The notes beneath the pieces were generated by a model, which did not search any database, was not told the DNA's origin, and was given only the letters and a program-made list of their open reading frames with translations. From assembly GCF_012290005.1 (NCBI RefSeq), contig NZ_JAAXMS010000010.1, positions 165,358 to 229,357 of the forward strand: a stretch of 64,000 nt of DNA, given 5' to 3'. Origin of the DNA: Crateriforma spongiae (GTDB lineage Bacteria > Planctomycetota > Planctomycetia > Pirellulales > Pirellulaceae). Position 1 is the first letter of the stretch. Each line of letters begins with the position of its first letter. The position numbers were made by a program, and so were the translations under genes. Of the stretch, positions 54,331-62,933 are shown piece after piece.

Positions 54331-55580
54331 TATCCAAGACGCCAAACAAACACACCAATGCACCGGAGACCATCGTGTCCATGCCGACACCAACCTACGA
54401 CACCTTGGCTGATCGTCTGCCCGCCGACGTCGTTCGGTGCCTGGAGGACACTGAACAAAGCTACCTGAATTCGATTGATCGCATGGGCAGCGTGTTGAAG
54501 CAAACGCACTGCAGTCGCCCATTGGTGGTTATCGATCGTCGTGCGGTCACCGCGTCGAACTTGTCGGCGAACGTGCAAGCGGCGCTGGCCGACTTTGATT
54601 GCCAATGGTTTGACGAATTCACCCCCAACCCGACCAGCGACGAAGCGTTGCGGGCGGCCAATGCCGCGGCGGAGCACCGAGCCGACTCGGTCATCGCGAT
54701 CGGCGGTGGGACCTGTTTGGACGTCGCCAAGATGGCCGCGCTGGCCGGATCGGAAAACGCCGATCGACAACGGGACGTCTGCCGCGGCGGATCAACGGAA
54801 TCACTTTCACCTTTGCCGTTGATGGCGGCCCCCAGCACTTCAGGAACCGGCAGCGAAGCGACGCAGTTCGCCGCGATCTACGTCGACGGGCGAAAGCAAT
54901 CGATCTCTGACGAACGCATGCGTCCCGCGGTAGTGATCATGGACCCACGACTGCATGCGGCCATGCCGGCATCGATCGCCGCGTGCACCGGGATGGATGC
55001 GTTGTCCCAGGCGATCGAATCGCTATGGGCGGTGGGCCGCACCGAAATATCGGCACGCTATGCCCATGCCGGCGGACGCCTGATCGCTGAATGCCTGGTC
55101 CCCAGCGTTTGCGAAGCGGATGAAGGCAGCCGTTTCCAAATGATGTGGGGCGCCCACTTGGCCGGCCAAGCGATCAACATCAGCAAAACGACCGCTTCCC
55201 ATGCACTGTCGTACCAATTGACCCAACGGTTTGGGATCGCGCATGGCCACGCCGTCGCCTTAACCCTGGGACCACTGGCTGCGGCCAATGCGACCACCGA
55301 TGCAACGAACTGTAACGACCCGCGGGGTGCGGAAGCCGTTTGCGAACATGTCGATCAAGCTGCATCGGTGCTGAACACCACACCGGCACAGATGCCGGGT
55401 GTAATGTCGGACCTGTTGCGTCAAATTGGTTTGCCGAATTCCCTGTCGGAGGCCGGAATCGGTGAAAACCGCTTGGCCGAAATCGCCGCCTCGGTGGACC
55501 CGGTTCGGCTTGGGAACAACCCGCGGCGTTTGGACACCACGGAGCTTCACGAGCTACTACGTCGTGGATACACGGCTTAA
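54327..55580 (+). CDS. Iron-containing alcohol dehydrogenase, phosphonoacetaldehyde-reductase-like
   Basis: 417 residues; the ATG at 54381 is an alternative. GGGTCLDVAKMAA binds nucleotide; GTGSEATQF is a family motif. Metal-site region: GMDALSQAIES has Gln where most Fe-ADHs have His (DALTH), then His in ASHALSY and in AHGHAVAL. The Gln variant is, as I recall, typical of phosphonoacetaldehyde reductases such as PhpC. It would interconvert phosphonoacetaldehyde and 2-hydroxyethylphosphonate; direction here is unknown. Confidence 0.72.
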   Translation: MISKTPNKHTNAPETIVSMPTPTYDTLADRLPADVVRCLEDTEQSYLNSIDRMGSVLKQTHCSRPLVVIDRRAVTASNLSANVQAALADFDCQWFDEFTPNPTSDEALRAANAAAEHRADSVIAIGGGTCLDVAKMAALAGSENADRQRDVCRGGSTESLSPLPLMAAPSTSGTGSEATQFAAIYVDGRKQSISDERMRPAVVIMDPRLHAAMPASIAACTGMDALSQAIESLWAVGRTEISARYAHAGGRLIAECLVPSVCEADEGSRFQMMWGAHLAGQAINISKTTASHALSYQLTQRFGIAHGHAVALTLGPLAAANATTDATNCNDPRGAEAVCEHVDQAASVLNTTPAQMPGVMSDLLRQIGLPNSLSEAGIGENRLAEIAASVDPVRLGNNPRRLDTTELHELLRRGYTA

Positions 55581-55611
55581 GTCGCCGGATGCAATCTTTT
55601 CTGGTGACGAA

Positions 55612-56214
55612 TCAAGCGTCCTCGGCCACTTCGTCGGCGACAATGTGATCGGACGCTTCGCCACCAACGTCATGAAAGACGACCAAGACTTCGCACTCTT
55701 CACCGTCGCGGCAAACGACGCGATGGGGGACTTCGCCGTCGAAGTAAACGCTGTCGCCCGGATTCAGTTCGTGCGAATCGTCGCCGTAATCCAAACGAGC
55801 TTGCCCCGACAAGACGTACAGAAATTCCTCGCCCTTGTGCGGCAGCTTTTCACGATCATCTTCGACGGGCACTTTCAACAGGAACGGATCCATGCTGCGT
55901 TTGGGCCGAGCGTGAGCCAGGCTGGCGTATCGAATTTTGCTGACCGGTTCGTCGCGGCGATACTCCACTCGCTGGTCGCTTCGCACCACCACCAGGCCGG
56001 GTTCCGCTTCCAAGCCTTCGAAAAGTTCCGACAAGGAAACGTCCAGAACGGATGCGATCTCTGATAGCGCTGGCAACGAAGGTGTCAGACGAAAGTTTTC
56101 GACTTTGGACAACCAACCTCGAGACAAGCCGGCTTGGGTGGCCACCTGTTCCAGGGTCAGCCCGCGTTGCAGTCGGACGCGTTTGAGCCGCTGTGCCAAT
56201 TCAGTCAAATTCAT
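55612..56214 (-). CDS. XRE-family regulator with cupin domain
   Basis: 200 residues. HTH LTLEQVATQAGLSRGWLSKVE (about 19-39), then a cupin barrel (about 105-185; GEEFLYVLSGQARLDYGD, LNPGDSVYFDGEVPHRV). Such proteins sense small molecules through the cupin and repress nearby genes. Convergent with the phosphonate-reductase gene, so likely the regulator of this cluster (inference). Confidence 0.82.
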   Translation of the reverse strand: MNLTELAQRLKRVRLQRGLTLEQVATQAGLSRGWLSKVENFRLTPSLPALSEIASVLDVSLSELFEGLEAEPGLVVVRSDQRVEYRRDEPVSKIRYASLAHARPKRSMDPFLLKVPVEDDREKLPHKGEEFLYVLSGQARLDYGDDSHELNPGDSVYFDGEVPHRVVCRDGEECEVLVVFHDVGGEASDHIVADEVAEDA

Positions 56215-56466
56215 CCGAACGTGTCTCCTCTGTTGCGTTCAATAGTAACTGTGCCCCCCCGATAGGTGAAGGGTGGCCGAACGCTTTGAGGCACGGACAG
56301 CGGAGCAAGAAAGCGGCGATCAGGGCATGGCAATCGTCGGCTTGCATCCCACCGCGGGCGACCAGCCGACCTGTCATGGCGCCGAGCAATTGACGGGCAA
56401 AACACACAAGCAAACTCGGTGGCCGAAATGATCGCAGCCCCCGATCAGCGATGCCCCGACGCAACG
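56215..56466. other. Intergenic region
   Basis: About 250 bp between the regulator start and the tRNA-Ser terminator. The regulator's promoter must lie at its left end. I see nothing else. Confidence 0.45.
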
Positions 56467-56505
56467 AAAAAACGCCCCGCGTGCACGAAGACACGACAGG
56501 GCGTT
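56467..56505 (-). terminator. Terminator of tRNA-Ser
   Basis: AACGCCC (56471-56477) pairs with GGGCGTT (56499-56505); the minus strand continues with six T. An inner CACG/CGTG pairing adds stability. Confidence 0.75.
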
Positions 56506-56517
56506 GGGCAGGCAAGG

Positions 56518-56600
56518 CGGAGGACACGGGACTCGAACCCGCAACCCCATAAGGGGCAACTGATTTCGAATCAGTCTGCTAGCCAATTCGCATATCCTCC
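56518..56600 (-). tRNA. tRNA-Ser (CGA)
   Basis: 83 nt. Acceptor GGAGGAT/GTCCTCC (one G-U), discriminator G, anticodon loop TTCGAAA giving CGA, long variable arm with CCCC/GGGG stem as in class II tRNAs, T arm GGTTCGAGTCC. Confidence 0.93.
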
Positions 56601-56683
56601 GGGGGTGCACCCAATGTCCACGGACCCGACAGAATCGTCAAGCCGCAATTGGCCTCCGATCCCAATCACGGCACGGTTTTCGC

Positions 56684-57091
56684 TCACTCAGCCGGACCGA
56701 TCGTTAAGGTCAACGCCGTCGAGGGGACAGAGGCCTGGGCCGCGGCGGATCGGACCCGGACATCGTCACGGATCAACGCCTCGATCGCCGGTGATCTGGG
56801 GTCATCGGGATCGGTTTCCAGACGGCCGTCGGTCGCGACGCGAAGGGAAACAGGTGGATCGACCGAAATGCCGGCACCGACCAATCGCTCGGTGAGCAAA
56901 GATTTCAGTTGTTCCGCCGCACTGACATCCCCGGAATCCGCAGCTCCGGCGGGGACGGCCGTCGCGTCGGACGAATCTCCGTTCAACACAGAGTCAAAGG
57001 TATCCAGACCGGCCCGGGAGACCTGCGAAATCACATCGCCGGCGGCCTGGACCGCGGACCGAGCCGCACCGACCGCGGAAAGAGGATTCAT
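56684..57091 (-). CDS. Small protein of unknown function
   Basis: 135 residues from the ATG at 57091; a longer frame to 57202 would overlap the next gene almost completely over that stretch. Ala/Ser-rich helices (VGAARSAVQAAGDVISQV) then a charged half (LRVATDGRLETDPDDPR). No known domain. 8 bp after the stop of the upstream secreted protein gene, so probably co-transcribed. Confidence 0.5.
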   Translation of the reverse strand: MNPLSAVGAARSAVQAAGDVISQVSRAGLDTFDSVLNGDSSDATAVPAGAADSGDVSAAEQLKSLLTERLVGAGISVDPPVSLRVATDGRLETDPDDPRSPAIEALIRDDVRVRSAAAQASVPSTALTLTIGPAE

Positions 57092-57099
57092 CACGTCGA

Positions 57100-57411
57100 T
57101 CAATGCTTGTGTTCGGTTTGGAAACCGTATTCCTTCAGCCACTTTTCCCACTTGTGGGCTTCGTCGTGCGTCTTCAGGTTCAACGCCTGCCATTTGGGGC
57201 ATCGGTATTGGACGTCTTCGTGATCACCGTGGGCGTGTCGCTTGACTTCGCACTTCAGCTTTTTCAGCGTCTCGGCGATCGTGTCGGCCTTCTTTTTCTC
57301 GTGGATGTGCTTCGCCTTCCATTCGACACAGCGATAACGAACGATTTCCGCGGCGGTCGCCGTCAGCGGGCTCAGAGCGAGTACAGAGGCCAAAAGAACC
57401 AATCGAAACAT
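57100..57411 (-). CDS. Small secreted Cys/His-containing protein
   Basis: 103 residues from the ATG at 57411 (TTG 57429 also open). Signal MFRLVLLASVLALSPLTATA. The mature part has single cysteines set near His-rich stretches (RYRCVEWKAKHIHEKKK; KCEVKRHAHGDHED; YRCPKWQALNLK), and two RYRC/QYRC-x-W repeats suggest an internal duplication. Metal binding is possible. Not assigned to a family. Confidence 0.6.
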   Translation of the reverse strand: MFRLVLLASVLALSPLTATAAEIVRYRCVEWKAKHIHEKKKADTIAETLKKLKCEVKRHAHGDHEDVQYRCPKWQALNLKTHDEAHKWEKWLKEYGFQTEHKH

Positions 57412-57512
57412 GGCGAAAACACTCCGCAAGCGAAGAATTCGGGGGTGGGGATAAATCAGCCAAGTGGATTACCGCACGACGGCACAAACCGTCAAGCCGA
57501 ATCGCCCGTCGA

Positions 57513-58385
57513 TCAAGCCCGCTGCAGATGTTCCAGCGGCACGTAATACCGCAGATATCGCCCACCGTCGGAGAACGTTTCGCCCTTGGGGTCTTCCACC
57601 AAAACCGTCGCCCGTCGTGTGATTCGATTGATCCGCCCGACCAACCAGCGGTCCTGAAAACGAAACCGGACCGCATCCCCCACCCGCAAATTGAACTTCC
57701 GTGCCGCACGTTCCTGTTGGGTGATCAAATCGTGCTGGTAATCGGTGTGGGCGAAATAGCGACGCGCGATCGATTGAAAACGGGCTTGGTCACAATTGCC
57801 GTCGTTCCAAATCAGCATCTCGGTCAAATGCACCAACTCATGTTCGGCGATTCGCTGCATCGCTTCCAATCGGTCGCGACACCGGCGGCCGGTGACTTCG
57901 ACGGGCCGGTCGACGTCCCGGAACGTTTGAAACAGCAGGGTCGATGAAAGCACCAATTCGAACTTGCGAGGCCCACGAATGCGATCGGTGGAGTAGTGCG
58001 TCACCATCTTTCCGGCGATCCGCGTCATCCGCTTGGACAGCCCAAACGTCAAGCCTTCCGCTTCGGCGTGCGGCAGCAATCGCCCGCCGAAAAAACGCTC
58101 GTCGTACATCCGGATCATTCGCCGCAGGTCATCCACGTCGACCCGGCGAAAATTCGGACGATCGATGGTCCGGCTAAGCGACAACGTCAAGCGATGGATT
58201 TCGGCTTGGTTGAATAGGATGTCTTTGGTTTCAAACCGTTGCCGGCTGACCAGTTCGGCCAGCCTGGCCAACCGATCCGGGTCACGTGGGCGAATGGCGT
58301 CTGCAGATGCCTTGGCAACGCCGGCGCTGGGGCGAGCCGGGCCGTCGGCGTCTTTGGTGCGACGATTCGGTCGGAACGTGGTCAT
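57513..58385 (-). CDS. SprT-like zinc metalloprotease family protein
   Basis: 290 residues from the ATG at 58385. Zinc motif H182-E-L-V-H186 in AEHELVHLTEML, preceded by MIRMYDERFFGGRLLP, a typical SprT-like start. The C-terminus (VGDAVRFRFQDRWLVGRINRI...) is a small SH3-like or Tudor-like barrel. Relatives cut DNA-protein crosslinks in eukaryotes; bacterial roles are poorly known. Confidence 0.75.
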   Translation of the reverse strand: MTTFRPNRRTKDADGPARPSAGVAKASADAIRPRDPDRLARLAELVSRQRFETKDILFNQAEIHRLTLSLSRTIDRPNFRRVDVDDLRRMIRMYDERFFGGRLLPHAEAEGLTFGLSKRMTRIAGKMVTHYSTDRIRGPRKFELVLSSTLLFQTFRDVDRPVEVTGRRCRDRLEAMQRIAEHELVHLTEMLIWNDGNCDQARFQSIARRYFAHTDYQHDLITQQERAARKFNLRVGDAVRFRFQDRWLVGRINRITRRATVLVEDPKGETFSDGGRYLRYYVPLEHLQRA

Positions 58386-58564
58386 CGACTTGGGGGCACT
58401 CCATCCCTGAAATACGACTACGATGATTTGGTCTGCACGAAATTTGGCCCGCGCGATCATGGTCTTGAACAACCGCGATCGTTTGCTTGATCAGCACGAG
58501 CGTTTCGTCAAGGCGTCACTTCGGCAATGCCCCACCATCCTACCCGCCATCCCACACCATCGCG

Positions 58565-60604
58565 ATGTCACTGTTTCCCACCTCGCACCGTCCGACCGGA
58601 ATCTTTGATACCTCCATCGCCCCCCCGATCTTTCGGCGATGCCGTCCGCTTGCGGTCGCCATGATCGCCTGGCTGTTGCTGCTTCCCGGTTCACCTCTTT
58701 TGTGGGCGGCCGGTCCCGGCGATGTCGACACAGCGTACCCGCCGAATGCATCGATCGATCAAGTTCGCCAGCTGGTCGATTCCATCGATCCGGTTCATCC
58801 GCGTTTGTTCGCGGATGCGGAAACGTTTTCGTCACTGAAGCGTTCGATCGCCGATGATCCGCTTCGCAAAACACTGGCCGACGCCGTGATCCGGCAAGCC
58901 GACTGGCTGGCCGACACACCGCCGGTTCGGCGTCAATTGGAAGGCCGGCGTTTGCTGGACGTCTCACGAACGGCGCTCAAACGAGTGTTGGTCTTGGCCA
59001 CCGCCTATCAGATCACCGACAACGCCGCGTATGCCGACCGATGCGTCGACGAGATGTTGGCCGCCGCCCGATTCAGCGACTGGAATCCGTCCCACTTTCT
59101 GGACGTCGGTGAAATGACCCTGGCATTGGCGATCGGCTACGACTGGTGTTTCGCCGCGATGACGGACGATCAACGCCAACAAATCCGAAACGCCATTGTT
59201 GAAAAAGGCGTCAGCTTGCCGTTTGAGACCAAACACAAAGGCTGGGTCCGCGCCACCAACAACTGGGGACAAGTCTGTCACGCCGGACTGACCGCGGGTG
59301 CGTTGGCGGTCGCCGAAGATCATCCGGAACTGGCGGCCAAAACGGTCAAGAATGCGATCGACAACGTCACCCGGTCGATGCATGTCTTTGCACCGGAGGG
59401 TTGCTACCCCGAGGGCCCCGGATACTGGGCCTACGGCACGGGGTTCAACGTCGTCTTGATCGATGCGTTGGAAACCACACTGGGCACCGACTTTGGCCTT
59501 AGCCACTGCCCCGGCTTTGACAAAACGGGCGGCTACCTGACCATGGTCACCGGCCCCAGCGGCGAAACATTCAACTATGCCGATGGCGGTTCGGGTCGGT
59601 CGCCACAGTCGTGTCTGTTTTGGTTCGCAACCCGGTTTGACCAGCCCGCTTGGCTGATGGGCGAAACGCAGCGCATCCAAAGTTACGCCGAATCCGTCAC
59701 CCCACGCTCGGCCGCAAGAAGTTCCAACCGCTTGCTGCCGCTGGCACTGATTTGGCAGGACGATACCAGCCCCGGTGATACGGCGAATTCGCTGCCGTTG
59801 AATTGGAATCCGGGCGGTGACGTGCCGATCACCGTTCACCGCAGTTCTTGGGATCCACAGCAACAAACCTTTCTGGGTGTCAAAGCCGGTTCACCATCGG
59901 CCAACCACGGCAACATGGACGTCGGTTCGTTCGTGCTGGATGCCGATACCGTCCGCTGGGCGATTGATTTGGGCGCCGAAGGCTATCACGGCATCGAATC
60001 GCGAGGCATGAACCTGTGGGACCGCAGCCAAGACAGTGACCGCTGGACGATCTTTCGCCAGTCCAACGCGGGGCACAACACACTGGTGATCAACGGGCAA
60101 CTGCAACGGGCGAAAGGGTTCGGAACGATCGCCAAATTCGATGACAAGTCGGCGACGACAATCGTCGACATGAGCGACGTGTATGCCGGGCAGGCTGAAT
60201 CGGTCCGCCGCGGCTTTCGCATGCTAGACGACGGCAGCGTGATCATTCGCGATGAACTGTCGGGCTTGAAACCCGGCGACACCGTCCGGTGGGGCATGAT
60301 CACAAAAGCCGAAAAGGCCGATGCCGATTCAACCGGCGGTGGAATGCTGCTTCGACAAGACGGCCAATCGCTGCGTCTGACGATCGACGGGCCCGACGAT
60401 GCAAAGTGGCAGGTCATCGACACCGCAACGCCACGAAGCGAATTCGATTCGCCCAACCGTGGCACGTCGATGGTCGCGTTTGAATCGGCCGCCGGGGATG
60501 ACGGAAGCCTGGCTTGGACGGTACACCTGGTCCCCGGCTCGACCGGGCACGACCAGACCGGGCAGGGCCAGCGTGGTCCAACGAGTCCCCTGGATCGTTG
60601 GTGA
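58565..60604 (+). CDS. Heparinase II/III-like protein
   Basis: 679 residues from the ATG at 58565, giving signal LAVAMIAWLLLLPGSPLLWAA. The alpha/alpha toroid part covers roughly residues 80-370 (NNWGQVCHAGLTAGALAVAE; APEGCYPEGPGYWAYGTGFN with a Tyr in the catalytic region). The beta-sandwich starts near SANHGNMDVGSFVLDADTVR. The family cleaves uronate-containing polysaccharides by beta-elimination. A secreted alginate- or glycosaminoglycan-type lyase would suit a marine planctomycete (inference). Confidence 0.8.
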   Translation: MSLFPTSHRPTGIFDTSIAPPIFRRCRPLAVAMIAWLLLLPGSPLLWAAGPGDVDTAYPPNASIDQVRQLVDSIDPVHPRLFADAETFSSLKRSIADDPLRKTLADAVIRQADWLADTPPVRRQLEGRRLLDVSRTALKRVLVLATAYQITDNAAYADRCVDEMLAAARFSDWNPSHFLDVGEMTLALAIGYDWCFAAMTDDQRQQIRNAIVEKGVSLPFETKHKGWVRATNNWGQVCHAGLTAGALAVAEDHPELAAKTVKNAIDNVTRSMHVFAPEGCYPEGPGYWAYGTGFNVVLIDALETTLGTDFGLSHCPGFDKTGGYLTMVTGPSGETFNYADGGSGRSPQSCLFWFATRFDQPAWLMGETQRIQSYAESVTPRSAARSSNRLLPLALIWQDDTSPGDTANSLPLNWNPGGDVPITVHRSSWDPQQQTFLGVKAGSPSANHGNMDVGSFVLDADTVRWAIDLGAEGYHGIESRGMNLWDRSQDSDRWTIFRQSNAGHNTLVINGQLQRAKGFGTIAKFDDKSATTIVDMSDVYAGQAESVRRGFRMLDDGSVIIRDELSGLKPGDTVRWGMITKAEKADADSTGGGMLLRQDGQSLRLTIDGPDDAKWQVIDTATPRSEFDSPNRGTSMVAFESAAGDDGSLAWTVHLVPGSTGHDQTGQGQRGPTSPLDRW

Positions 60605-60658
60605 ACGGGATCGCTGGTGAACGGGAAAGCCCCCAAAGGATGCGCCGCTGGCACCGTG

Positions 60659-62158
60659 TCAGACGGTCGCCGGTGAGGGCTGGACCAGCAACTGATCGAC
60701 TTCATTGCTGACGATGACGCCGTAGTTGATCGCGCCCAACCAGCCGCTCATGATGATTCCAACGCTGCCGGCGTGGAACATTCCGTGGACTTGTTGCGGC
60801 AGCCCACGGCTGACCCCCAAACCTTCGAACTTGGTCCCGAAACTGGCACCGGTCTCGTGGCGAGTGTAATGGTGGAACGTCCGCGGCGTGGCGGCTTCGG
60901 CGTGGTCGATCTTTTCACGGATGCCGGGCAAGTAGCGATCCAGCGCGTCGATGGTGGTTTCCACCAAGTCCTTTTTGCTAGCCTCGTATTCGGCTTCATC
61001 CAGGTTCGCCCAGTCCGACCAATTGGCGTTGGTGCTGCTGACGACCGCGAAACGTTTCTTTTCTTTTTGCGGCCGAGTCTTCGGGTAATAAAAGCTAAAC
61101 GTTCGGCTGGTGATGTCACGCGACAGCAACAGATCGGTTCGGAATTCCTCGGCCGTGCTGGTGAAGAACAGATCGCCGGAGGATTCGTCGATCGTTTCGC
61201 CCTCCTTCAGCGCCATGTAGACTTGCGTGCTGCTGTTGTTCAGCCGCACATCGCGAGCGTCCTGGACGAACTGAGGATCCAGATGATCTTCGCCCACCAT
61301 CTTCAGCACGGTGGTCTTCAGATTGGCGTTGCTGACCACCGCACGGCAACCGATCCGGCGTCCGTTGACTTCCACGCCGGTGACGCGTCCGCCATCGACC
61401 ACCACCCGATCGACGCCACAGTTAATTGCAATGTCGACGCCGTTTTTGATCAGCTCCTTCTTCATGCGGCCGACCAAATCGTCGGTGCCGCCTTCGTAAA
61501 TGAAGACGCCCTTGGACATGAAATTGCTGAACACGATGCCGTAGGTGATCGCGGGATCCTCCAGCGTCGAACCGTTGGCATAGGTGATCGGTTCCATCAG
61601 CAAGCGGACCACATCACTGCGTCCGGGAAAGAAACGATCGAACAGTTGCTTGGTCGTGGTCGTCTGGTCGTCGTAGAAGTTCATTCCACGGGCGGTATCG
61701 AAAAAGTCGACCACGGTTTGGTGTTCGATGCCGAACCGGGTCGTCAATAACCGCGTGAAGTCTTCGCGATTGAAGGTCGTCGTCAGTGAAAACTGGGGAT
61801 TGTCGAATCGAATGTTCTTCAGCTGGACGATGCGATCGGCGATGTCGCGGTTCCAATACCGGCGACACGACTTGATCATCCCGTGCGGGAACCCGTGCAG
61901 CGAGATGTCAAACACGTGGCCACCGGGACGCAGAAACCACGTCGCCAGCCCGCCCAGTTTGTAGTGCTGTTCCAGCAGCAAGACGCGATGACCGGCCCGG
62001 CCCAAGATGTTGGCGCTAGTCATTCCGGCCAATCCACTGCCGATCACGATGACGTCATACTGGTCCGCGGCGTTTTTTAGGAAGTCTTTTGGCAAGGCTG
62101 CTGGAAGTGGCTTGTGGTTGGAAGTGCTCGTCTCTAGATCCGTCTGGCAAGGTAGCAT
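60659..62158 (-). CDS. CrtI-like FAD-dependent oxidoreductase (phytoene-desaturase/saturase family)
   Basis: 499 residues from the ATG at 62158. FAD motif [19 protein letters not shown], then [10 protein letters not shown]; the C-terminal [21 protein letters not shown] matches the conserved end of carotenoid desaturases and retinol saturases. Substrate not determined; no carotenoid gene is next to it. Convergent with the heparinase-like gene. Confidence 0.75.
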   Translation of the reverse strand: MLPCQTDLETSTSNHKPLPAALPKDFLKNAADQYDVIVIGSGLAGMTSANILGRAGHRVLLLEQHYKLGGLATWFLRPGGHVFDISLHGFPHGMIKSCRRYWNRDIADRIVQLKNIRFDNPQFSLTTTFNREDFTRLLTTRFGIEHQTVVDFFDTARGMNFYDDQTTTTKQLFDRFFPGRSDVVRLLMEPITYANGSTLEDPAITYGIVFSNFMSKGVFIYEGGTDDLVGRMKKELIKNGVDIAINCGVDRVVVDGGRVTGVEVNGRRIGCRAVVSNANLKTTVLKMVGEDHLDPQFVQDARDVRLNNSSTQVYMALKEGETIDESSGDLFFTSTAEEFRTDLLLSRDITSRTFSFYYPKTRPQKEKKRFAVVSSTNANWSDWANLDEAEYEASKKDLVETTIDALDRYLPGIREKIDHAEAATPRTFHHYTRHETGASFGTKFEGLGVSRGLPQQVHGMFHAGSVGIIMSGWLGAINYGVIVSNEVDQLLVQPSPATV

Positions 62159-62350
62159 AAATCGACGACCACCCCAATTGTCTCGGGGTTGCACAGCGAA
62201 GTGACCGGCGACGATCATTGGGAATTGGTCGGCACACACCAACGTGATCGCCCAACCCACCCGCCCGCCAGCACGCCGATCGCACTTGACAGGAACGATC
62301 TGAAGCCTGGTGGCAACGCGTCACTTGCCGCGGTCACGCTCAAGAAGACC

Positions 62351-62923
62351 CTACTCAAATTGTAAGATCTCTTCGATCGTCAACTCGGCTCGCCACGCCC
62401 GCATCCATCGCCGGATCGTTGATGCCGGTACCCGATGCGTCCTGCGCGTCGCCTCGGAGAGCTTTTCAGCCCATTGGTCGAACAGCGTTTCATCGACGTA
62501 TTGCTTGTACTTCAGGAGCACACGCAATTCCTGCCACCACGGCGAATCAGGCTCGGCCAAGTTGATCTGGTAACCACTTTCAGCGGCCAGGACGGCGTAC
62601 CGCTGAGTTTCCGCATTCAGTCCGTTACCGCGATCCACCACGATGGGTGAAGCCTGCTGGCGGATCGCTAAACGAAAACGTTCAAAATTCCAGTCTCGAG
62701 CCGTTTGCAGAAGCTCCGCGTCATAGTCGTAGTGTCCAGGATCGTCACCAACTTGGGTGTAAAAGAACTGATCTGTTTCCAGGACAACACCAGCATCCCC
62801 CGCCAAACGCCACGCCCGGTGACTCTTCCCACAACCTGGTAACCCGCGCATCAGATACACAATGCGCGAGCGATCACCTGGATCGTCCGAAGAGTCACTC
62901 GCTGGCGTTGGGGAATGGCTCAA
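62351..62923 (-). CDS. P-loop NTPase/kinase, AAA_33-like
   Basis: 190 residues. Walker A GLPGCGKS (27-34); DQFFYT and IVVDRGNGLNAE resemble nucleotide-kinase or polynucleotide-kinase-like domains of the NEDD4-binding-protein-2 type. The true substrate is unknown. Starts 10 bp after the stop of the RTX-type gene, on the same strand. Confidence 0.68.
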   Translation of the reverse strand: MSHSPTPASDSSDDPGDRSRIVYLMRGLPGCGKSHRAWRLAGDAGVVLETDQFFYTQVGDDPGHYDYDAELLQTARDWNFERFRLAIRQQASPIVVDRGNGLNAETQRYAVLAAESGYQINLAEPDSPWWQELRVLLKYKQYVDETLFDQWAEKLSEATRRTHRVPASTIRRWMRAWRAELTIEEILQFE

Positions 62924-62933
62924 TCCATCACTC

